A DNA stretch of 6,265 nucleotides from JAHEFX01 sp964614585 (GCA_964614585.1 CAZTLW010000132.1:1-6265); one strand, 5' to 3'. Counted from the stretch's first letter, positions 1 to 5,850 are shown. The notes: generated by a model from the letters alone, not told the origin. Translations and numbers: made by a program.

Positions 1-2058
1 CTACCGCCAGGACACGTACTCCAGGGTCTCCAGGCTCTCGAGGTCGTGGACGCCGATGCCGCCCTCGCCGACGGTGAGCAGGACGTCGCCGATGACGATG
101 GTCCGACGGATCTGGGCCCGCCACGGGTCGATGCGCGGCTCCGGCTTGCCCTCGCCGAACTCGACCGGCCCGTCGAGGCCGTTGCGGAGCACGCCCTCGT
201 CAACGAGCCGACCGTCGACCACCCGCACCGCGATGGCCCCGGTGTCGAACGTCTCGGTCTCACCACGTCCCTCGTTCCACGACCACGCCTGGAAGGGCGA
301 GACGGCGAGGAACTCGGGTCCCCACCAGAGGAACGCCTTGTGGTCCCACTCGGCCTCGGCCCAGGCGTCGGTGATGGTGATCTGGTCGACCCGCTCGGGG
401 TTCGTCGGGTCGGACACGTCGAAGAGCGAGAACTGGGTGCCGAGCACCCGACCCTCCTCGGTGGCGTCCTGGCCCACGCCGAGCAGCAGCCCGTCGCCCA
501 CCGGGTGCAGGTACGCCGAGTAGCCGGTGATCTTCAACTCGCCCTCGATCACCGGATCGGTCGGGTCGGTGACGTCGAGCACGTACAGCGGGTCGGTCTG
601 GCGGAAGGTGACGATGTAGCCGACCGGGCCGATGAAGCGCACGGCACGGATCGTCTCGGTCCGCCCCATGCCGCCGACCTCACCGATGGTCGCGAGGCGG
701 CCGTCGTCGTCGGGGCGGAGGACGGTCAACTGCGACTCCGACTCGTCCGACGACCACCAGCCCCACGGGTTGGTGGTCGACGCCACCCGCAGGTCGCCGT
801 CGTACTCGCTCATCGCCCATTGGCCGATGAGGAATCCGGGCACCTCGCCCGAGGCCTGGTACCGGGCCCGGGCGCCGGTGATGGAGAACCGGTGGATGCG
901 GGTGGTGAACTCGTCGGCCACGTCCTCGGCGTCGCCGGCCTCGGCGAGCACCGCCCAGTCCATCCAGCGCTGGGTGGCGACGTAGAGGTGGGTGCCGGAC
1001 GCGTAGACGGTCTCGCCCTCGGCGACGAGGCCCACCGGGAACCGCGACCCGAGGCCACCGCCGGCGAGCGGGAAGGACAGCACCGACAGCGTCGAGACGC
1101 CGCTCGCCTCGGGCGGCAGGTACACCTCGCCGCAGTCGAGCAGCGACCCCTCGGTCTCCTCGCCGGTCGTCTCGTCGGTGAGGACGAAGTACGGCAGCCA
1201 CTGGTCGATGGTGGAGTCCCGGATGATCTCCCGGTTGGCCTCGAGGGCCTCCCGCTCGGCCCGCAGGCCGGAACCCTCGGGGTACTGCCACTCGAACCCG
1301 ACGGGGCGGGAGCGGGTGACGAGGCGGACCCGGTCGTCGACCATCCGGGCGGAGACGACCGAGCCGTCGATGCGGAGGGTGCGGAGGACCTCGGGTTCGG
1401 CGGGATCGGAGACGTCGAGTTCGAGGATCGTGGAGATGGCCGAGCCGCCCGGGTACGGGTAGATGCTGTCAGTGGCGGCGTCGGTGGCGATGCCCGGGGA
1501 CTCGGACCAGCCGGAGCCGAGCAGCAGCAGCCGGTCGCCCTGCAGCAACATCGACGAGTAGTAGACGTCGCCGAACCGGTCCTCGCCGACCATCGCGACC
1601 TCGGTGCCGTCGACCTCGGCGACGCGCAGGGCGCCGTCGAGGAGGGCGTAGACGTGGGTGCCGTCGGTCTTGACGATGTCGGGCTCGTCGACGCCGGCCT
1701 CCTGCACGTTGGTGGTGGAGTAGTCGACGCCGGCCTCGCCGCCGCCGGGGGCAGCGCCGGCCTCGTCGGTGGCGTCGTCGCCATCGGCCATCGCCCGCTC
1801 CTCGACGGGGAAGGGACCTCCCCACCAGCCCTCGCCGGGCAGGCCCCACGGGGTCACGATCTCGAGGGCCTGGTCGACGTAGAACTCCAGGAGGTCGTCA
1901 CACGAGTCGGCCACCTGCAGGGACGCGGCGAACAGGCCGACCGGCCCGGGCTCCGCAGCGGGGGGTTCGGTGGTCGTGGTCGTCGCGGTCGAGCCGTCGG
2001 TGGCGCAGGCCGCCACCACCATCGCCAGTGCCGTGAGGAGCAGGGTGATCCGTCGCAT
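1..2058 (-). CDS. Secreted beta-propeller lipoprotein (Beta_propel / PF09826-type family)
   Basis: Complete gene of 685 residues; the TAG stop occupies the first three bases of the window. The chosen ATG (2056-2058) has AGGAAGG 6 nt upstream and opens directly into a lipoprotein signal: basic MRR, a hydrophobic core, and lipobox VAAC with Cys18 as the expected lipidated residue. Further upstream in-frame starts lie inside the 2124-2174 hairpin and would bury this signal. A Thr/Pro/Ala linker (about 22-40) follows, then a segment with Cys53, then the family hallmark NVQEAGVDEPDIVKTDG (117-133), then repeated beta-strand units typical of propeller blades. A second hallmark is YIVTFRQTDPLYVLD (481-495) followed by GELKITGYSAYLHP (506-519). 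Cys53 and Cys309 could form a disulfide after export (inference). The family is secreted, with a propeller distantly related to WD40; its ligand is not established as far as I know. It probably sits anchored on the outer face of the membrane. Family assignment is firm, function is not. Confidence 0.93.
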   Translation of the reverse strand: MRRITLLLTALAMVVAACATDGSTATTTTTEPPAAEPGPVGLFAASLQVADSCDDLLEFYVDQALEIVTPWGLPGEGWWGGPFPVEERAMADGDDATDEAGAAPGGGEAGVDYSTTNVQEAGVDEPDIVKTDGTHVYALLDGALRVAEVDGTEVAMVGEDRFGDVYYSSMLLQGDRLLLLGSGWSESPGIATDAATDSIYPYPGGSAISTILELDVSDPAEPEVLRTLRIDGSVVSARMVDDRVRLVTRSRPVGFEWQYPEGSGLRAEREALEANREIIRDSTIDQWLPYFVLTDETTGEETEGSLLDCGEVYLPPEASGVSTLSVLSFPLAGGGLGSRFPVGLVAEGETVYASGTHLYVATQRWMDWAVLAEAGDAEDVADEFTTRIHRFSITGARARYQASGEVPGFLIGQWAMSEYDGDLRVASTTNPWGWWSSDESESQLTVLRPDDDGRLATIGEVGGMGRTETIRAVRFIGPVGYIVTFRQTDPLYVLDVTDPTDPVIEGELKITGYSAYLHPVGDGLLLGVGQDATEEGRVLGTQFSLFDVSDPTNPERVDQITITDAWAEAEWDHKAFLWWGPEFLAVSPFQAWSWNEGRGETETFDTGAIAVRVVDGRLVDEGVLRNGLDGPVEFGEGKPEPRIDPWRAQIRRTIVIGDVLLTVGEGGIGVHDLESLETLEYVSWR

Positions 2059-2064
2059 CTCCGT

Positions 2065-2071
2065 CCTTCCT
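2065..2071 (-). promoter_or_regulatory. Shine-Dalgarno site that fixes the lipoprotein start
   Basis: The minus strand reads AGGAAGG, 6 nt before the ATG at 2056-2058. It supports this start over in-frame alternatives further upstream, which have no such site and would precede the signal peptide. Confidence 0.75.
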
Positions 2072-2078
2072 GTCCCCG

Positions 2079-2100
2079 ATTGGACGGTCGCCCGTCCGAT
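2079..2100. repeat. Small inverted repeat in the leader of the lipoprotein gene
   Basis: The 9-base arms at 2079-2087 and 2092-2100 pair with one mismatch (a G-T pair as RNA) around a 4-base centre; the core is GGACGG/CCGTCC. It lies just upstream of the Shine-Dalgarno site. It could be an operator or a leader hairpin, but such short GC-rich repeats also arise by chance. Confidence 0.35.
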
Positions 2101-2123
2101 TCGGTTCCCGGCCACCCCACCCC

Positions 2124-2174
2124 CGTTCTTGTGTCGCCCAGCCCTCACATGAAGGGCTGGGCGACACAAGAACG
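2124..2174. repeat. Hairpin with perfect 22-bp arms between two minus-strand genes
   Basis: Arm 2124-2145 is the exact reverse complement of arm 2153-2174, separated by the 7-base loop CACATGA. It starts 25 nt past the stop of the small membrane protein gene and ends 65 nt before the lipoprotein ATG. Its position fits a transcription terminator for the membrane protein gene, but no U-tract follows on either side. The unusually long perfect arms also fit a dispersed palindromic element of the REP or MITE kind. No transposase or target-site duplication is visible. Confidence 0.85.
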
Positions 2175-2199
2175 AATCGGGACTCGCCAGCAGTCGCGC

Positions 2200-2658
2200 C
2201 TAAGCCACCAGGAGGAGGTGGTAGACGAGCAGCGCCGCCATGAGGCCCGTGGCGAGCAGCGACACCTCGAGGATCCGTCGGTGACGCCGCGCGGTCCACA
2301 GCACCGCCGCCACGGCGACGGCAATGGACAGCTTGAAGGCGCCGGCGAGCGCCGGGCTGCGCTCGAACAGTGCGGCCATGACCGGGTTGAGTTCGGTGGC
2401 GCCGGCCTCGAGCGCTCGCAGGGTCAGCACCAGGTCGGCGGCGCTCAGGGCGACGAAGGCGAGGACCACCACGGCGATGGCCTTCGGCGAGTCGCGGTAG
2501 GCCGTGAGCACACGGAGCCAGACCGACCGCAGCGTGCCCGCCGCGGGCTCACGGCGGTCGAAGCCACTGCGTCGCTCCGGGTGGTGGAGGGAGACCCGTC
2601 GCACGCGCCGATCGGGCTCGCGGCGTCGCTCCCCGACACTGCGCTCCGTGGTTGACAT
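2200..2658 (-). CDS. Small three-helix membrane protein, DUF5658-like
   Basis: Complete, 152 residues. The ATG at 2656-2658 has a strong AGGAGG site 5 nt upstream; another ATG 4 bases earlier is out of frame. The first 45 or so residues are strongly basic and predicted cytoplasmic, with arginine blocks ending in ERRSGFDRR (28-36), an RRxGxDRR pattern that I recall from the N-termini of other small bacterial membrane or regulatory proteins. Three hydrophobic segments follow, at about 60-82, 103-123 and 129-151. The first carries Asp75 and leads into GATELNP (86-92); Lys109 lies in the second. The combination of D-x3-T in helix 1, E-x-NP after it, and a Lys in helix 2 matches my recollection of DUF5658, a family without known function. 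It is followed by the 22-bp-arm hairpin. The family call is from pattern memory; that it is an integral membrane protein is much surer. Confidence 0.85.
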   Translation of the reverse strand: MSTTERSVGERRREPDRRVRRVSLHHPERRSGFDRREPAAGTLRSVWLRVLTAYRDSPKAIAVVVLAFVALSAADLVLTLRALEAGATELNPVMAALFERSPALAGAFKLSIAVAVAAVLWTARRHRRILEVSLLATGLMAALLVYHLLLVA

Positions 2659-2663
2659 CCATC

Positions 2664-2669
2664 CCTCCT
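2664..2669 (-). promoter_or_regulatory. Shine-Dalgarno site deciding the start of the membrane protein gene
   Basis: AGGAGG on the minus strand, 5 nt before the in-frame ATG (2656-2658). It matters because a second, out-of-frame ATG lies at 2660-2662, only 1 nt from the Shine-Dalgarno core. Confidence 0.75.
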
Positions 2670-2676
2670 GTGGTCG

Positions 2677-2682
2677 AGGCTA
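2677..2682 (-). promoter_or_regulatory. Possible -10 box (TAGCCT) for the membrane protein gene
   Basis: A TAnnnT hexamer on the minus strand, 18 nt upstream of the ATG. It would start transcription a few bases before the Shine-Dalgarno site. The -35 position falls near the GAACCCTGGG element at 2697-2709. Assigned from position and the loose actinobacterial consensus only. Confidence 0.35.
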
Positions 2683-2696
2683 CGCCACCGCTGGGC

Positions 2697-2709
2697 GAAC
2701 CCTGGGCCC
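2697..2709. repeat. GAACCCTGGG element, copy 1 (degenerate right arm)
   Basis: GAACCCTGGGCCC. It shares the 13-base string GGCGAACCCTGGG (2694-2706) with copy 2 (2762-2774), but its right arm is GGGCCC instead of GGGTTC, so the palindrome is broken. It lies around the -35 position of the possible promoter of the gene at 2200-2658. Confidence 0.55.
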
Positions 2710-2714
2710 GAGCG

Positions 2715-2727
2715 CGTCGATTCGACG
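2715..2727. repeat. 13-base odd palindrome CGTCGATTCGACG
   Basis: Perfect 6-base arms around a central T, in the 129-base spacer between the membrane protein and Gfo genes. A 10-base palindrome GAAGCGCTTC follows at 2742-2751. The density of short palindromes makes this spacer a plausible regulator-binding region, but no known operator is recognised. Confidence 0.35.
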
Positions 2728-2754
2728 GTCTCCGGCCCAGAGAAGCGCTTCGAG

Positions 2755-2787
2755 CCGCGGTGGCGAACCCTGGGTTCCCAGCCGCGG
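2755..2787 (-). terminator. Hairpin directly after the Gfo/Idh/MocA gene, carrying GAACCCTGGGTTC copy 2
   Basis: Outer arms CCGCGG at 2755-2760 and 2782-2787 enclose an interrupted stem whose core is the perfect odd palindrome GAACCCTGGGTTC (2765-2777). The hairpin begins immediately after the TGA of the gene at 2788, the right place for a terminator. There is no U-tract, which is common for high-GC actinobacterial hairpin terminators. The same core recurs at 3826-3838 and, degenerate, at 2697-2709. Confidence 0.6.
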
Positions 2788-3747
2788 TCAGGGGTGGGCG
2801 GCCATGGCGAACAGGGCCTCGATCACCCGGAGGTTGTCCACCCCCCACTCGGGCGGTATCTCCGGCTCGGCGCCCGCCACCGTCGCCACGAAGGCCTCGA
2901 TCATGCGGGCGAAGTGGTCGGTCGGGCCGTGGTCCTGCCAGCGGTGTTCGCCACGAGCCTCGACGAGCACCCGGGAGATGCCGTCGGGCGGGTTGAAGGG
3001 TGTCTCGAAGATCAGCCGACCGGCGCTGCCGAACACCTGGAGCCCCTGCGACCGGGCGGCCCGGGTGGAGCAGGTGAACGTCGCCGACCGCCCGGCGGGG
3101 AACCCAAGCGTCCCGGCCGTGAGGATGTCCACGCCCGAGGCCGGGTCCCGGACCATGGTCACGCCGGTGGGGACGGCGTCGGCGCCAAGCAGCAGCCGGG
3201 AGGCGTCGACGGCGTAGCAGCCGATGTCGAGGAGGCCGCCCCCTCCCCACTCGGCCACGTTGCGGATGTCGGTCGGGTTGTCGTTGAAGTAGGTGAACCA
3301 CGTGTCGACCGCCAAGGGCTCGCCGATGGCGCCGTTGGCGACCAGTCGACGGGCCTCGACCCAGGCCGGGTGGTGGCGGTACATGTATGCCTCGGCGAGC
3401 ACGACCCCGGCCGCCCGGGCCGCCTCGACCATCGCGGCGGCGTCGGCGGCCGTCATGGCAAGCGGCTTCTCACAGAGCACGTGCTTGCCGGCCTCGGCGG
3501 CGGCGATCGCCCACTCGGCGTGCAGGTGGTTGGGGAGGGGGATGTAGACGGCGTCCACGTCATCGCGGGCCAGCAACGGGGCATAGCCGTGCACCGGCAC
3601 CGCCCCCAGTGGGTCGGCGACCGCGGCGGCCGCCGCCGGGGTGCGTGAGGCCACGGCGGTGACCTCGCAGCCGGCGGCGGCGATGGCGGGGACGACGGCG
3701 CGCCGGGCGACCTTGGCGGTCCCGAGGATGCCGAATCGGAGGCTCAT
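2788..3747 (-). CDS. Gfo/Idh/MocA-family NAD(P)-dependent oxidoreductase
   Basis: Complete, 319 residues, a usual length for the family. The start at 3745-3747 opens with MSLRFGILGTAKVA, the N-terminal Rossmann dinucleotide-binding strand and glycine loop; the in-frame extension upstream looks non-coding. No clear Shine-Dalgarno site is seen. EKP at 93-95 is the family's catalytic lysine motif (Lys94). The second half holds YMYRHHP (121-127), GAIGEP (139-144) and GGGGLLDIGCY (168-178). Tyr178 sits where glucose-fructose oxidoreductase and dimeric dihydrodiol dehydrogenase have a catalytic Tyr, whereas inositol dehydrogenases have His. That places the protein near the GFOR/dihydrodiol/xylose dehydrogenase branch, and a sugar or cyclic polyol is the likely substrate (inference). 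It is cytoplasmic, as no signal peptide is seen. It follows the GMC oxidoreductase gene on the same strand, 100 bp away, with a hairpin between them. Exact substrate unknown. Confidence 0.93.
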   Translation of the reverse strand: MSLRFGILGTAKVARRAVVPAIAAAGCEVTAVASRTPAAAAAVADPLGAVPVHGYAPLLARDDVDAVYIPLPNHLHAEWAIAAAEAGKHVLCEKPLAMTAADAAAMVEAARAAGVVLAEAYMYRHHPAWVEARRLVANGAIGEPLAVDTWFTYFNDNPTDIRNVAEWGGGGLLDIGCYAVDASRLLLGADAVPTGVTMVRDPASGVDILTAGTLGFPAGRSATFTCSTRAARSQGLQVFGSAGRLIFETPFNPPDGISRVLVEARGEHRWQDHGPTDHFARMIEAFVATVAGAEPEIPPEWGVDNLRVIEALFAMAAHP

Positions 3748-3773
3748 GTGGACGCCCGAAGCGCGGGCCGTGG

Positions 3774-3790
3774 TGCACGCCCAGCGTGTA
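3774..3790. repeat. Inverted repeat upstream of the Gfo/Idh/MocA gene
   Basis: Arms TGCACGC and GCGTGTA around CCA pair at six of seven positions, with a G-T at the seventh. It lies 27-43 bases before the ATG, where a promoter or operator would be expected. No convincing -10/-35 pair is visible nearby, so this is only an operator candidate. Confidence 0.3.
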
Positions 3791-3817
3791 CCGGAGCCCA
3801 CGCTTCGACGATCGACC

Positions 3818-3851
3818 GTGAACCGGAACCCTGGGTTCGCGGCGGGTTCAC
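3818..3851 (-). terminator. Nested hairpin at the end of the GMC gene, carrying GAACCCTGGGTTC copy 3
   Basis: Outer arms GTGAACC (3818-3824) and GGTTCAC (3845-3851) enclose the perfect odd palindrome GAACCCTGGGTTC (3826-3838). The right outer arm covers the TGA stop of the GMC gene (3848-3850). The position suggests a terminator or 3'-end stabiliser for the GMC transcript and separates it from the Gfo gene. No U-tract is present. Confidence 0.5.
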
Positions 3852-5419
3852 GCGAGGTCGAGGAGGAGGTCGGCGGCCTTCTCGGCGATCATGATCGTCG
3901 GGGCGTTCGTGTTGCCCCGGGTCACCGACGGCATCACCGAGGCGTCCACCACCCGGAGCCCCTCGATGCCCCGCAGGCGCAGCTCGGGGTCGAGGGGGGC
4001 GTCGTCGCCGCCGCCCATCATCACCGTCGAGGTGGGGTGGTAGATCAACTCCACGTTCTGGCGGATCCACGCCTCCAACTCGTCGCCGGTGACGCCCTCG
4101 CCGGGGGTCACCTCCCGACCCCGCACCTCGTCGAACGGCGCCGCGTTGGCGATCTCGCGGCCGAACTCGATCCCGTCGACCATGACGGCCATGTCGGCGT
4201 CCGACTCGAGGAAGTTGCCGACGATGTCGGGATGGACCTCCGGGTCGGGCGACCGCAGCCGCACCGTGCCCCGCGACTCCGGCTTGATGAGCGTCGTCCC
4301 GATGGCGAAGCCGGGGATGCGGTCCTCCTCGAAGCCATGGAGGTTGGTGCCCCCAACGGGCCCCCAGTGGTACTGGAGGTCGGCCTTGCCGTCGCCGTCC
4401 CGGTCGAAGAACGCCATCGCCTCGGCCACCGTCGAGGTGAGCATGCCCGTCCGACGGGCCACCCACTTCGCCAACTCGAGCGGCGACTCGGCGTCGTCGA
4501 GGGTGCCGGGGGCCGTCGCCTCGTAGCCGACGCCGGCGAACGGGTGGTCCTGGAGGCCCCACCCCACCTTCGGTTGGTCCAGGACCACGTCGACGCCCAC
4601 CTCGCGGAGGTGGTCGGCGGGCCCGATGCCCGACAGCTGCAGGATGTGGGGGCTGCCGATGGCGCCCGCCGAGAGGATGACCTCCCGGGCCACCGAGGCC
4701 CGCTGGGGACCGCCGGCGTCGCGGTATTCGACGCCCACCGCCCGGCCGCCGTCGAACACCACCCGGTGCACGAGTGCCCCGGTGGCGATGGTGAGGTTGC
4801 GGCGCTTGCGGGCGGGGGCGAGGTAGGCGTCGACCACCGAGTGGCGAGCGCCGCGCTTCTGGGTGACCTGCACCAGGGAGACACCGTCGGGCGACCCGTC
4901 GTTGAGGTCCTCGTCGAGGGGGATCCCGACCGCCTGACAGGCCTCGAGGAAGCGGTCGGTGTAGGGGTTGACGACCGGCAGGTCGGTGACGTTCATCGGG
5001 CCGCCGATGGCGTGGAACTCCGACGGGCCCCGCTCGTTGTGCTCGGACCGCTTGAAGTAGGGGAGCACGTCGTCCCAGCCCCAGCCCTTGGCGCCGTGCT
5101 CGTCGCGCCACTCGTCGTAGTCGGCCTTGTCGCCCCGCACGTAGAGCATCGCGTTGATCGAGTGGCAGCCCCCGAGCATCTTGCCGCGGGGCATGTAGAG
5201 GCTGCGGCCGTCGAGGTGCGGCTCGGGCTGGGTGTTGTAGTTCCAGTCCCGCTCGGTCCGGAACAACTGGCGGAACGCGGCGGGGATCTTCACGTTCGGG
5301 TGGCGGTCGGAACCGCCGGCCTCGAGGAGGAGGACGGAGACGTCGGGGTCGGCGGAGAGCCGGTTGGCGAGGACGCAGCCCGCCGAGCCCGCTCCCACGA
5401 TCACGTAGTCGAAGACCAT
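3848..5419 (-). CDS. GMC-family FAD-dependent oxidoreductase (choline dehydrogenase-like)
   Basis: Complete, 523 residues, typical family length. It begins with FDYVIVGAGSAGCVLANRLS, the FAD-binding Rossmann loop (Gly9, Gly11, Gly14), with LLEAGG (31-36) closing it. GMC signature 1 is at 78-96, in the form PRGKMLGGCHSINAM where GGSS is usual. Signature 2 is GAIGSPHILQLSGIG (252-266), followed by LQDHP (289-293). The C-terminal active site shows His461 (YHPTSTVMMG) and Asn505 (NTNAPTIM), 44 residues apart like the His466/Asn510 pair of choline oxidase. The family oxidises alcohols to aldehydes with FAD; the substrate here is unknown, and choline is only one option. An odd DRDGDGKAD stretch at 339-347 resembles a calcium-binding loop. 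It is cytoplasmic or membrane-peripheral, with no signal peptide. It is divergent from the VOC gene, with a 36-bp gap and no Shine-Dalgarno site, so probably leaderless. Confidence 0.95.
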   Translation of the reverse strand: MVFDYVIVGAGSAGCVLANRLSADPDVSVLLLEAGGSDRHPNVKIPAAFRQLFRTERDWNYNTQPEPHLDGRSLYMPRGKMLGGCHSINAMLYVRGDKADYDEWRDEHGAKGWGWDDVLPYFKRSEHNERGPSEFHAIGGPMNVTDLPVVNPYTDRFLEACQAVGIPLDEDLNDGSPDGVSLVQVTQKRGARHSVVDAYLAPARKRRNLTIATGALVHRVVFDGGRAVGVEYRDAGGPQRASVAREVILSAGAIGSPHILQLSGIGPADHLREVGVDVVLDQPKVGWGLQDHPFAGVGYEATAPGTLDDAESPLELAKWVARRTGMLTSTVAEAMAFFDRDGDGKADLQYHWGPVGGTNLHGFEEDRIPGFAIGTTLIKPESRGTVRLRSPDPEVHPDIVGNFLESDADMAVMVDGIEFGREIANAAPFDEVRGREVTPGEGVTGDELEAWIRQNVELIYHPTSTVMMGGGDDAPLDPELRLRGIEGLRVVDASVMPSVTRGNTNAPTIMIAEKAADLLLDLA

Positions 5420-5425
5420 GGGGGG

Positions 5426-5431
5426 AACCTA
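5426..5431 (-). promoter_or_regulatory. -10 box (TAGGTT) of the GMC gene, probably a leaderless transcript
   Basis: A TAnnnT hexamer on the minus strand, followed by exactly six C residues and then the ATG. This spacing would put the transcript's first base at or next to the A of the start codon. The absence of a Shine-Dalgarno site fits. Leaderless mRNAs of this architecture are common in actinobacteria. Confidence 0.55.
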
Positions 5432-5443
5432 CCGAGCGGGACG

Positions 5444-5449
5444 TAGGCT
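5444..5449 (+). promoter_or_regulatory. -10 box (TAGGCT) of the VOC gene, probably a leaderless transcript
   Basis: A TAnnnT hexamer followed by the 6-base spacer CGTGGC and then the ATG at 5456. There is no Shine-Dalgarno site at a usable distance. It is the mirror of the GMC promoter, and the two -10 boxes are only 12 bases apart. Confidence 0.55.
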
Positions 5450-5455
5450 CGTGGC

Positions 5456-5803
5456 ATGCACGTCGACACCGTGTTCGTCTGGGTCGCCGATCTCGAACGG
5501 TCGATGCCCTTCTACCGCGACGTCCTCGGCCTCGAACCGGGACCCAGATTCGGGTCCTGGCAGGCGATGGCCACCGAGGGCGCCCGCTTCGCCCTCCATG
5601 AGGGCGAGGCACCCGACGGCGAGCGCCAGCGGGCGGTCGTCGGGTTCGCCGTGCCCGACCTCGAGGCGGCGGTCGACCGGATCCGGCAGCTGGGCCACGA
5701 GCCGATCGGCCCGCCGGCCGACACGGGCGTCTCGTGGTTCGTGACCTACGAGGACCCCGACGGCACCCACGTCCAGCTCATCGAGCGCTACGGCGAGGTC
5801 TGA
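5456..5803 (+). CDS. VOC / glyoxalase-fold family protein
   Basis: Complete, 115 residues: one VOC domain made of two beta-alpha-beta-beta-beta modules. Module 1 shows VFVWVADLERSMPFYRDVLGL (6-26), the classic strand, D-L-E-x-x-x-x-F-Y helix and LGL. Module 2 shows FAVPDLEAAVDRIRQLG (64-80), then DPDGTHVQLIERY (100-112), the usual closing motif. The positions that normally hold metal ligands look altered: Thr5 stands where the first-strand His is expected, and Gln107 where the closing-strand Glu is usual; His47 and Glu110 remain nearby. It may therefore be a non-metal binding protein or use a rearranged site. The superfamily includes glyoxalase I, dioxygenases and antibiotic-sequestering proteins, so substrate cannot be named. 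It is cytoplasmic, divergent from the GMC gene, and followed by a strong hairpin. Confidence 0.9.
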   Translation: MHVDTVFVWVADLERSMPFYRDVLGLEPGPRFGSWQAMATEGARFALHEGEAPDGERQRAVVGFAVPDLEAAVDRIRQLGHEPIGPPADTGVSWFVTYEDPDGTHVQLIERYGEV

Positions 5804-5828
5804 GGGCCGGGTCCCGAACAGGCACCCG

Positions 5829-5838
5829 GTCTCGAGAC
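5829..5838. repeat. 10-base palindrome GTCTCGAGAC after the VOC gene
   Basis: A perfect 10-base palindrome between the VOC stop and the strong hairpin, flanked by inverted CCGGGTCC (5807-5814) and GGACCCGG (5839-5846). Together these could fold into a weaker outer hairpin preceding the main terminator. Function is not evident. Confidence 0.3.
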
Positions 5839-5850
5839 GGACCCGGTACG

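Noticed and set aside
2059..2169. Upstream in-frame extension of the lipoprotein gene
   Set aside because: It would start inside the hairpin, run through the Shine-Dalgarno site and place 37 non-signal residues before a clear lipoprotein signal peptide.
2124..2174. Insertion sequence remnant
   Set aside because: Only the inverted arms exist, with a 7-base loop; there is no transposase fragment and no visible target duplication, so only a palindromic element is claimed.
46..2655. Long open frame (869 codons) on the plus strand
   Set aside because: It runs antisense across two well-supported minus-strand genes, and its product is a low-complexity mix of Gly, Arg, Asp, Val and Glu with no domain. 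Long antisense frames are expected at this GC content.
3748..3801. 18-residue N-terminal extension of the Gfo/Idh/MocA gene
   Set aside because: The family begins at the Rossmann strand (SLRFGILG), and the extension has no family resemblance.
3641..5446. 601-codon plus-strand frame opposite the GMC gene
   Set aside because: Shadow of the GMC coding strand; composition is His/Val/Gly/Asp-rich and no motif is seen.
3744..5612. 622-codon minus-strand frame overlapping the GMC gene
   Set aside because: It is in another frame of the same strand and gives an Arg/Pro-rich, domain-free product, while the GMC frame has all family motifs.
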